The notes under the pieces were generated by a model, which saw only the letters and a list, made by a program, of their open reading frames with translations, did not search any database and had not been told where the DNA came from. 64,000 bases of DNA from Blautia schinkii DSM 10518 (GTDB lineage: Bacteria; Bacillota; Clostridia; Lachnospirales; Lachnospiraceae): the NCBI GenBank assembly GCA_000702025.1, contig KL370851.1, positions 202,005-266,004 on the forward strand, in the 5' to 3' direction. The position numbers and the translations under genes were made by a program. The first letter of the stretch is position 1. Every line of letters begins with the position of its first letter. Shown here one piece after another: positions 25,456 to 35,200 of this stretch.

Positions 25456-28257
25456 ATGAAAAAGCGGGTGTGTGTGGTTATTGCCGTTCTGTTGGCAGTC
25501 CTGCTGCTGCTGTGTACAGTACAGGCTTACCCTCAAAATCAAAGTGGAAACCAGGTGATCCGCATAGGATATTTTGACACACAGGGCTTCCTTTATCAGA
25601 ATCCCGACGGCAGCTATTCTGGCTACGCAGCCGAGTTTTTGGAGAATGTGTCTCAGATTACTGGCTGGGAATATGAATTTATCTGCAGCTCCTGGGATGA
25701 GCTGCGTGAAATGCTTGACGCGGGCGAGGTGGACTTCCTGGCCCCCGTCCAGGCTGACAAGAAGCGCAGACAGGAAATGGAATTTGGGCGTTATACCGTG
25801 GGTTATGAGTACAGTCTTTTATATGTCCGGGATGATAAGAACGGGATTTATTATGATGACTATGAACAGCTTAACGGCTTAAAGATTGGTGTGGTAAAGG
25901 GCTGGCAGCAGCAGAAAATCCTACGAAATCAGGCGCAGAATAAGGGGATTGCTTATGAGGAAAAGGAATTTTCCACGGAGGCAGAGCTTGCCTGGGCACT
26001 GCGCAGCGGTCAGATAGACGCTGCTATGTTTTCGTCGGAAAACTACTCAGAGGAATTTAAGCTGGTGGGGCGCTGGGGCGCAAATCCCGCCTATTTTGTG
26101 ACTTCTCTGGACAAGGCGGAGCTGATGGAGCAGATGAACGATGCCGTCATGCAGGCTTTGGTGCGTGACCCGCAGCTTCAGAACCGTCTTTATGAGAAAT
26201 ATTATACTTTTTCTATGAAAAAAGCTTGGCCTGAGTTTACCAGGGAGGAAGCGGAATATATCAGGGAGGCAGAGGATATTTCTGTTGCTTTGATCGTGGA
26301 CCGTTTTGCCTGGGGGACAGAAGGGGACGACGGACAGATAGAGGGCATTATACCTGATATTTTTGAACGGCTTGGGGAAATAAGTGGTTTAAAGTTTTCA
26401 TATTTACCAATGAAAACAGGAGACGCACCTATTGAACATCTGGACGGTGATGAGGTAGTATTGGCCGGAGAAGTGCTGCGCTCTAAAAAATTTGAAGAGC
26501 GTAATGACCGTATTCTCACGGTAAACTATGCGCAAGGCTCCTTTGCCGCAGTTGGACAAAAGGGGTTCGACAAGGCACTTACAGATACGCTGACAGTTGC
26601 GGTTCCTCAAAAATTTTACGCTATGGCAAATATCATACAACAGAATCATCCACAGTTTACCCTTGTAGGATATTCCTCAATTGACAAGTGTCTGCGTGCT
26701 GTGATCAACGGTGAAGCAGATATGGCGCTGGAGGATTCCTATGTCGTGGAACAGCGCCTGCAAAAACCTGAATTTCAATCTCTGCAGGTGGTGCCGGGCT
26801 TTGCCGAGGCTGAGGAGTTCTGTATGGCAGGGGTTAGGGGAAGAGATGAAACGCTGATTTCAATTCTCAACAAGAGCATTGCTATGCTGGAACAGGGATT
26901 TATCGAAAACTCTATTATCCGCCATACAGTAGGCAGACCATACAGTCTGAACACCGAGGATTTTCTTTATGCATATAGGGTACCGCTGCTGATTGGCCTG
27001 GCTGCTTTTTTGCTGTGTGCTCTCTTTTTGATCTTGCTTTTTAATCAGCAGAAAAATCATAATCAAGTATTGCGGCAAAAGAATCAGGAGCTGGAGCGCA
27101 CGCTTGCATTGGCGGAGCAGGCCGGAAAGGCCAAGGATGAATTCCTCTCGCGCATGAGCCATGAGATGCGTACACCACTTAACGCTATCATCGGGTTTTC
27201 TAAGCTGTGTGATGATAACCGCAGCGATAGTGGGATGGTGCACGACTATCACCAGAAAATAGGTGTGGCCTCCAATCTGCTGCTTCATATTATCAACGAC
27301 ATCTTAGATATGTCCGCCATTGAACGGAATAAAATAAAGCTGGAAAGTGTTCCTGTTGATTTGGGCGAGCTTCTGGAGCAGATGGATACGGTATACCAGG
27401 ACCAGTGCGGGGCAAAGGGCATCAAGTATGAGCGTCATGGATGTATGGAACCTAACGTGCGTGTGTTGGGAGATTCTCTGCGCATATCCCAGATATTTTT
27501 AAATCTTTTGTCTAACGCAGTTAAATTTACGGACGCAGGCGGCAGAATTACAGTGGATGTGGAGGAGAAGCTCCTCGATGAACAGAATCTGCTGCTTAAG
27601 GCGTGTATAAGGGATAACGGAATCGGTATGTCTGAGGATATGCTTGACCGGGTATTTCAGCCATTTGAGCAGGAGAACGGCTCCGTTGCCAGGAGATACG
27701 GCGGTTCCGGCCTGGGACTTTCGATTGTGAAAGGACTGGTGGAAACCATGGGCGGTTCGATTCATGTGGAAAGTGGTAAATGCCATGGGACTGCTTTTTA
27801 TGTAGAGATACCGTTTCTCTATGTAAAAACAGTTGAAAAACCCCATACTGTGGCCGCTGTTGAGAACACACAGATTTTATGCGGAAAGCGCGTACTGCTG
27901 GCAGAGGATAATGAGATGAACGCAGAGATAGCCGGTGAGTTTGTAAAAACCTTAGGAGGAGAGAGTGACTGGGCGAAAAACGGACGCGAGGCAGTGGAGT
28001 TGTTCCGTCAGTCCAAGCCCGGTACATATGCCCTGATTCTTATGGATATCCAGATGCCTGAGACTGACGGATATACAGCTACACGTATCATCCGTGGCTT
28101 AAATCATCCTCAGGCCGGGGAAATCCCTATCATCGCCATGACAGCGGACGCATTCCTTAAGGATAAGGAGAAGGCGACTGCTGCAGGGATGAATGCACAT
28201 ATCGCCAAGCCAATCGATATCCGGGTGCTGCGGGAGGAGATTGGGAAGTGGGTTTGA
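25456..28257 (+). CDS. Hybrid sensor histidine kinase with two extracellular solute-binding domains and a receiver domain
   Basis: The protein of about 933 residues has a signal/anchor at residues 1-24. Two type-3 solute-binding domains follow in tandem (about 32-255 and 265-490; each begins with a VIRIGYFD- or ISVALIVD-like strand and has a substrate loop). A membrane helix is at about 514-536, followed by a coiled coil. HisKA has FLSRMSHEMRTPLNAIIGFS (His about 574). The ATPase domain has NLLSNAVKFT, DNGIGM and GGSGLGLSIVKG. A receiver domain has LAEDNEMNAE and the phospho-acceptor in LMDIQMPETDG (about 862). No output domain or HPt is present. The ATG at 25456 has AAGGGG six bases upstream; 25441 is possible. 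It is an EvgS/BvgS-like architecture, probably sensing amino acids or similar solutes. Confidence 0.92.
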   Translation: MKKRVCVVIAVLLAVLLLLCTVQAYPQNQSGNQVIRIGYFDTQGFLYQNPDGSYSGYAAEFLENVSQITGWEYEFICSSWDELREMLDAGEVDFLAPVQADKKRRQEMEFGRYTVGYEYSLLYVRDDKNGIYYDDYEQLNGLKIGVVKGWQQQKILRNQAQNKGIAYEEKEFSTEAELAWALRSGQIDAAMFSSENYSEEFKLVGRWGANPAYFVTSLDKAELMEQMNDAVMQALVRDPQLQNRLYEKYYTFSMKKAWPEFTREEAEYIREAEDISVALIVDRFAWGTEGDDGQIEGIIPDIFERLGEISGLKFSYLPMKTGDAPIEHLDGDEVVLAGEVLRSKKFEERNDRILTVNYAQGSFAAVGQKGFDKALTDTLTVAVPQKFYAMANIIQQNHPQFTLVGYSSIDKCLRAVINGEADMALEDSYVVEQRLQKPEFQSLQVVPGFAEAEEFCMAGVRGRDETLISILNKSIAMLEQGFIENSIIRHTVGRPYSLNTEDFLYAYRVPLLIGLAAFLLCALFLILLFNQQKNHNQVLRQKNQELERTLALAEQAGKAKDEFLSRMSHEMRTPLNAIIGFSKLCDDNRSDSGMVHDYHQKIGVASNLLLHIINDILDMSAIERNKIKLESVPVDLGELLEQMDTVYQDQCGAKGIKYERHGCMEPNVRVLGDSLRISQIFLNLLSNAVKFTDAGGRITVDVEEKLLDEQNLLLKACIRDNGIGMSEDMLDRVFQPFEQENGSVARRYGGSGLGLSIVKGLVETMGGSIHVESGKCHGTAFYVEIPFLYVKTVEKPHTVAAVENTQILCGKRVLLAEDNEMNAEIAGEFVKTLGGESDWAKNGREAVELFRQSKPGTYALILMDIQMPETDGYTATRIIRGLNHPQAGEIPIIAMTADAFLKDKEKATAAGMNAHIAKPIDIRVLREEIGKWV

Positions 28258-28365
28258 CGGTGACGCTTACAGCGGTGTAATGCTTAAATTGCTTACGCTT
28301 CTGAAAATTATATGAACTGTTGTACTGGATATGAATTGAATATTGTCTAAAGTGTACACTGATTT

Positions 28366-28433
28366 AGAGCTTCTCTTTTGCTTGATGTATGGTGATTAGC
28401 CAACGTAATTATAGCAAATTTGAAGCTCTTTTT
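28366..28433 (+). terminator. Terminator-like hairpin after the sensor kinase
   Basis: AGAGCTTC (28366-28373) pairs with GAAGCTCT (28422-28429), extended by TTTGC/GCAAA, and is followed by T residues. The loop is long. On the other strand it sits just after the decayed gene at 28432. Confidence 0.45.
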
Positions 28434-28637
28434 ATACAATCTTATCGTTGATGTAGGAATGGTATGCTTCGAAGAGTGCGTCTACTATGGGAAGATTTGT
28501 TTCTATGTTATCGCGGTGGTAAACATCGGCCAAGTCGTATATCTTCTCAATATTAACTCTGCCCAGGGCATCTACTAATCAATCAGGCTGTAGGTAAAAA
28601 ATAAATCATTTGCTTTTTGGTCTTCTCTTCCGGTCAT
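28432..28637 (-). pseudogene. Decayed small partner gene of the DUF3990-like locus
   Basis: On the minus strand an ATG at 28637 overlaps the stop of the preceding remnant in ATGA fashion. It encodes MTGREDQKANDLFFTYSLID and then meets TAG at 28577. The homologous-looking sequence continues in another frame as VDALGRVNIEKIYDLADVYH and later IVDALFEAYHSYINDK, ending at TAA 28434-28432. This reads as a gene broken by a frameshift, probably with internal deletions. I recall similar small proteins next to DUF3990-type genes in Lachnospiraceae, but I cannot name the family. A role as immunity or antitoxin partner is inference from position. Confidence 0.55.
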
Positions 28638-28897
28638 TGGGGTACCTCCTCGGGGGATATGAATGCCAGACATTCTTCTGTCATTTCTCTGAATTCCAGG
28701 ATTTTGAGACGAGTATTGATACGTACAGTATAGACATTAAAAATCGGAGTATTATAACGTTTCGACCAACGTTCGGCCTATTCACGGATAATCGTACAGT
28801 AGAACCCGGGACCGAAATCTTTCGTGTTTTTTGTCTTTATAATCCGGGGAGTGATTACTTGCGTATAGCTGCCGTGATATACAGTTGTTTTTCCCAT
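28634..28897 (-). pseudogene. Decayed DUF3990-like (ADP-ribosyltransferase-fold) toxin gene
   Basis: On the minus strand an ATG at 28897, with AGAGG eight bases upstream, opens a frame reading MGKTTVYHGSY, then KDFGPGFYCTIIRE, a TAG at 28780-28778, AERWSKRYNTPIFNVY and ILEFREMTEECLAFI, to TGA at 28636-28634. The pattern of a short YHGS strand, DFGxGFY and xQAERW is that of the DUF3990 family, whose fold resembles ADP-ribosyltransferases. The TAG stands where glutamine is expected. The C-terminal half is missing, because the frame ends after about 87 codons. The gene is thus inactive by a nonsense change and a truncation. It lies between two large accessory genes and its overlap with the next small gene preserves the original operon layout. 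Confidence 0.6.
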
Positions 28898-29289
28898 ATG
28901 ACAAACCTCTTCAAGAAAGCATACAGACTAATATTTCATAAATTACTTTCTGGTCTGATTTTACCATATTTATATTTTTTGTGTAATGTATGGTGGTCTG
29001 TATAGGGGCAGGTGCCAAGCCTTGTATTTCCTAGTTTACTACCAAATGTATGAATTCTGTAAGTCGCATAGTGTATCGTTGGTCGTGGGGCGTTAGTAAA
29101 GTGCATAAATTACTGGAAAATTGTAACGAACTACAATTGAAGATACGGACTGAAACAGGATATAATTACATATAGGCAGGCAGCGTGGTGAAGTGAGACG
29201 AACGGAGGATATTTGTTTTCCTGTTGCTTTCTCGGGGAAGTAGTTCAGAGGCGTGAGCTTGCCTGAAAAAGGTATGTAGGAGGTCGAGT
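28898..29289. other. AT-rich intergenic stretch upstream of the large secreted protein
   Basis: No intact gene is seen. The left part is the upstream region of the decayed minus-strand locus; the right part holds the promoter at 29137-29166 and the leader of the secreted protein gene. Confidence 0.6.
29137..29166 (+). promoter_or_regulatory. Promoter of the large secreted protein gene
   Basis: TTGAAG (29137-29142) and TATAAT (29161-29166) are 18 bases apart, about 120 bases before the start codon, which has AGGAGG upstream. Confidence 0.65.
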
Positions 29290-32200
29290 ATGAAGAAAAA
29301 GGCGTTAGCATGGATTTTGGCACTATCAATGACACTGAGTACTATTAATCCCATATTCGCGGCGGATATGGATACGTTTAGTGACTCAACGGGAGAAACG
29401 CAGGAGAAATTACAGGAAGAAACTCAGCAAGAACCACAGGAACAGAATCAGGTTCCGGGGGATATGGGACCGGAGACGGATGGGAATGGCGGACTTCAGG
29501 AACCTACGGAAACCATGGATAATGAAGACGTATTGTCAGCAGTTGATGAAAATTTGTTCCAGGATGGCACGGATTTCCAGGATGAGCAGCTTTTCACAGA
29601 ACCAGAGGAAGCAGCAGAAGCACAATTATTTTCTGACGGAGGTGATTCTAACTCATTGGCTAGACAGACTGTTACTGTAACGGCTGATGCGGAAGGGAAG
29701 GCAGTTTTTGAGTTTATTCCTGAGGAAAACGGCAGGTATAGAGTAACTTTTGCTGATATTACAAGGGATTATAGTATTAATCATACGACTTATGAAAATT
29801 TGATGGGTCTTACTTTTGATGGAAATAGTCTTAATATTAGAGTATCAGAAGCCAACAAACCAACTAGATTCGAAATTACAGGTCTAGCTGCGGGAACCTC
29901 TTACTACGCCCAAGTGTTTAAAAGAAAAACAATTGACAGAATAGAGTTGACGGATGAATCAGAGAAATTGTTTGCAGGTGGTGTGTATTCAGATTTTTAT
30001 GACTGGACATATAAACTACAATGTATAGTACATTATATAGAAGATGGTACGTCAGAAATCATAGGATTTGGGGCAGGTTCAGTTGAAGGATATAGGCTTA
30101 CATATTATCCAAAGCCGGATAAATATATATGTTATGTCTCAGACTATGATTTTAATACAGCTGGAATGTTCGTAGATATTCCAATACTTGGTAAATATTT
30201 TAATGTTGCAGATATGAAGGAGGTGTCGGTTGGAGAAAAAGTAGAAGTAGATGCGGCATCTTTGGATAATGTATATGGAGATAAATATTATCGGTGTTAT
30301 GTAAGGCCAACGGTCACGGGAGAGTATATACTGAGTAAAAAAAATTGTTGGAATGCGAGGATAATTGATTCCGAGACAGACAACCCTATCAATTCTGACG
30401 GAGTGATAAACCTGGAAACAGGAAAAGAGTATCACATAGCAATTAGGGCGGACGAAAATGCAGAAAAGATAAATTTCTCTTTGAATACAGCAGAAAAGGT
30501 AAAACGAATTGAGCTTATGAACGGAGACATAATCCCAAGTACTGTATTAAAAGGAATTCGTATAGATACTGTTATGGATTTGTTTTCTCTTAAATTTAGA
30601 ATTGTATATGATGTCAATGGTAAGGAAAAAATTGTAGAAAATGTCCCATATTTGAATGGGATAGACGGGGCATATGATGGTCAGTATCACATCACTAGTG
30701 ACTTCTATCAAATCAGTACAGCTTCGGTTGATGCATTTAAAATCAAATTTTATATTGATGAATTAGGAAGTAATGATGTTTCATGTGAATCTAAAATAAT
30801 TAAAACGTTAAGTGTTTTTGATGCAAAATTTCCAATAGTTGAAGAAAAAAAGACATATGATTCCAGTTATTTTGCTGCCACATTTGAAGGCAAGCCATAT
30901 TTTCTGTTTACACCTAAAGCAGATTCTAAATATATAGGAAATATAGAAAACGGAAAATTAGGCACAGTTTTTGACATTGCTTCAGGGGAAATAAGGGGCG
31001 CAACAATCTCAGATTTAAAAGCAGGACGAACGTATTGTTGCCAATTACTTTACAGTGAATATCCAAACCCGAATAAAGCATTCCAACTTCAGATGAATCC
31101 TTTTGCAGGTGTGGAGAAGATAGAAATCCTAAATCCTGAACGTATTCCTTCGAAAGTTTGGTACAAAGAGTGGTTTGTAAAAGATGGTTTGCTTTTTAAT
31201 GTTTCTTTATCGAATGGAGATACAGAAGTAGTTAATTTATTGGATAAGAGTCCAATTGGGCTACGTGTCACTGAAAGTTATAGAAGTGAGGATATAGAAA
31301 ACGGAAAGTTAAAGCCAGGAATGCGTACAATTCATTTTACTCTTGATGGCAATGATTTTTATGAAAGTAGAAAAGAAGTTACTCATCAAATTATGGTTGT
31401 AAAAGATATTGAAGAATTGGACGAACCGGTTCTAAAAGAAGAAAAGAAATATACTTCTAAAGAACTACCTCATAGCATGGCAAAAATTCAGATTGAAGAA
31501 GATGGATATTATAACTTTGTGACAAACGGTGTTGCAAGGTCATTGATAGATGGGAAAACAGAAGAACCGGTAGAGTTCAGTCAAAATAGATGCTGGTTAA
31601 AAAAAGACAGAACATATCTATTAATAATTTATCCAACCGTTGATAATTGGAGTGCTGCTATTAGTAAAACACAGACATCAGTTGATGGAGAAAAAGGTAT
31701 TTCTAAGATTGAAATCACCAGTGGGCTTGAGAATCTACGGCATGAATGGATTTTTGATATGACTCCATATGAGTTCGGAATGGACGACGTACTTCGTTTC
31801 CAGGTAACCTTTGGAGATGGCAGCATTAAAAAAGACGTGAAACTAAATGAAACTATATTTTCCAAGGAGGGAAAAGGATATACTATACATACCCGGTATA
31901 ATTCTCGCCCACCTATACAGGATAATGACGATGAGAAAATCTGGCCTGGAGTTTATAAAATCGGTTTCTGGATTAGTGGAGCGGATGATAATCAGCCACA
32001 GACAATGCCGGCTCCCATCACTATGACTGTAAAACCTATTAGTGAGTTTGCAGAGAATGCATTTCCAGTGTTGGAAACAGGGAAAACATATTTCGCCCAG
32101 AATTATGATCCTAATTATTGGAATGGGGATAAATATGTATTCTTATTGAAACCTGAATATACAGGGACCTATGATTTATCGGAAATGTATACAGTATTCA

Positions 32201-35200
32201 TGGAACAAGGTGCATATCTTAGATATATCGGAGATGACGGAAGATTTCATATTCGTGCCCCAGATGCATTTGGAATGGAAGCGGGTAAAACATATGCTGT
32301 AATTGTTGATGCAGTCACGAAACCATGGTCATTTAGCATAATGAAAGGTCATGAAATTACAAATTTTGCCTTTGCAGATGAGAAACAGGCAGAGAAACTA
32401 AACGTCATAGGCGAATTAGCCGATGATACTATGTTTGATAATGTGGAATTTGTAATTGAGAGTAAAAATTCCGAAACAACAGCACCATTTGCATTTGGCG
32501 ATTATCAACAGGGGTTCCCATACCTTGAATATGATACAAAAGATATCGCTCCGGAGGATTTTGAAGTAGGAATACAGCCAATCAGTTTTTATTTAGAAGG
32601 TATCAAAGGTTTAGCAGTGAAATCCACTGTTTCTGTGGAATCCTTAAAAGACATGGTTGATACGTTGCCTGAGATTAAAGTTGGTAATGAGTATGATACT
32701 TTGCCGGATAACTACAATTCTGGTAAATGCTTTAATTTCAAACCAGATACAGACGGTACTTATCTGATTAGTTTTGGAAGTATCTGTACTGGAAAATATG
32801 CAATAGAAAAGAGCAATGTGAAAGCGTGGGGAGGAAGATTCCTGCAGTTGGTTGCAAAAGCCAACACTTTGTATACTATTTATGCCTATGCTCAGGAAAA
32901 AGAGAATACGTTGAAGATATCTGCAAAAAAGGTGTCTAAGATATCTAAATTAGAGGTAGTTCAGGGAAAAGATAAAGTTATTCAATGGCCAGCTGGATTT
33001 GGAGAGCCAGATGCATTCAAAGCTGTTACCTGCCGTATTACGACAGAGAACGGACAGACAGAAGATATTAATTATGGAAACAGTTCCGTGGATTTCGGCA
33101 AGCTACGCTATGAGTTTGTGGACGAAGATGGAAATGTGTTAGACTTAGATTATGTGTTTGGTGCATATGAGGGGTATGATGGATTAGGCAAATATCGCCT
33201 GCGCTTTTTCATGGATGGAATGCCGGAGATAAAATCTGATACTATCTGGTGTGAGATGTGTATGCTGAAGGATATGGGATACACAAAGCTTATACTGAAT
33301 AAAAACATTAAGGTACATACTCCTTTTGTTAATTTTACAGAAGAGAATACATGGGGAACGCTATTCACGCCAAATAAAACAAGGGACTATCTGATTTCCT
33401 ATAGCGATGAGAATGTTCAAGGTATCTATGTGTATGATTCAGAAACAGGTGAACTATACGGTGCAGAGACAGATGAGGTTGATTTTTCTGGAAAACCTGT
33501 GAAGAATGGGCGTATTGTCAGTCTTGAAGCAAACAAGACGTATGCACTTGTATTTAAAGGCCAAGAAAAAAAATCTGAAATATATGCAAAAGTAACTGAA
33601 GCTGGATTCATAGAGGGAATCACTCTAGATACGGAGAAATTAGCTCTTTCCCCAGGGCAGATTAGAACAGTAATTGCGACGGTCGAGCCAGCAGGGTCAC
33701 AGGATAAGATAGAGTGGTCTGTAGATTCAAGTGCGTTTATTTTAATTCCGGAGGATACAGAAAATACAGATGACCGTTCAATAAAGGTTAAGCTTGCGGA
33801 TAATGCAGACGTTGAAGCGACAGCAATTCTTACAGCGAAAGCTCCGAATTCAGATGTAAAAGCAACCTGCACACTTTCCGTCGCAAAAATTACAGTTGAG
33901 GTGCCTAAAATTAACGGGCATGCACCTTCCACACCACTTACAAAACCAGTAGTCGGTATGTCGGTGAACAAGGATAATGCAGAGGGAAGCAGCGATGCGG
34001 AAAAAGCAGAAGAAACCCTAGAAGGAATTGTGAATGGGCTTGCGGAGTCACAGAACCCACCATTAGAGAATGTAGTTATCAAAGATAAAGATGGTAATCT
34101 GAATGTAGGGGGAGTAGCTGAAGAAATCAAGGAAATGCTCGCCAAAAAGGGAAGTATTCATACGAATGTTAATATTGATAAAAAACTTCCCACTTCCGAA
34201 GAACAAAAAAATATACCGGATAAAGTTGAAAAGGCGATAGGTGTTCTATCCAATGAACTGGAAATACAGGAAAAACTAGACATAAACATTCTAATATTAG
34301 CAAGGGGTAGCGGCGGTTCGGAAGAAACATTAGGGACAATTGCAAAGCTTCCGGAAAGCAGCTCACTGACTTTTACTGTGCTTCTGACTAGTAATCAGAT
34401 GCAGAAAAAAATGTATGTAGCCTATGAACATGACGGAGAGGTATATGTTCTTTCCGGCGATAAGGTTCAGCAGAGGGATGGAAAGCTTACATTCGCTAAC
34501 CACGAATATTCCAGCTACTATCTGCTATCCAGTAATCAGGACTTCACAGTTGTTTATGAAAACACAACACCTACCGGCGGCCGGGAAACTGAGAAGAATA
34601 TTGCCTACGGAGAGCTGTTAACAGAAAAAACGGTTTCCATCCCCAGCAACTACACTTTCCTTGGCTGGTATGACAAAGATAACGGCAATGAATGGAATTT
34701 TGACACCGACCAGGTAACCGGAGATATTACCCTGGAAGGAAGATGGCAGTATAACCCACCATACAACCCACCATACAACCCACCATACAACCCTCCGGCA
34801 ACCTACTACACTGTGAAATTCGATTCCCAGGGCGGTTCGGCGGTTGCTTCTCAGAGTGTAACCTACGGACAGAAAATCACAGAGCCAACAACACCGAAGA
34901 GGGAGGCATATACCTTCGCCGGATGGTACAAGGACGAAGCTTACAAAGAAGTATGGGATTTTGCAAAAGACACAGTGACTGCATCCATGACACTTTACGC
35001 GAAGTGGGAAGAGGAGCAGAAGGAACCAGATCAGGTTACAGGCTTCACATATACCACCACCACCACCGCCATCACCTTGAAATGGAACATGGCTGAGAAC
35101 GCAGAGGGTTATGTGGTTCAGGGACGCACTAAGGGCGAAAAGGATTATTCCTGGAAAAAGACTATAGAAAAACCAGATACCCTTACAATCAAAAACTCTG

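Noticed and set aside
28610..29005. 131-codon plus-strand open frame in the gap before the large secreted protein
   Set aside because: No ribosome binding site and no recognisable domain; the opposite strand carries the better supported DUF3990-like remnant.
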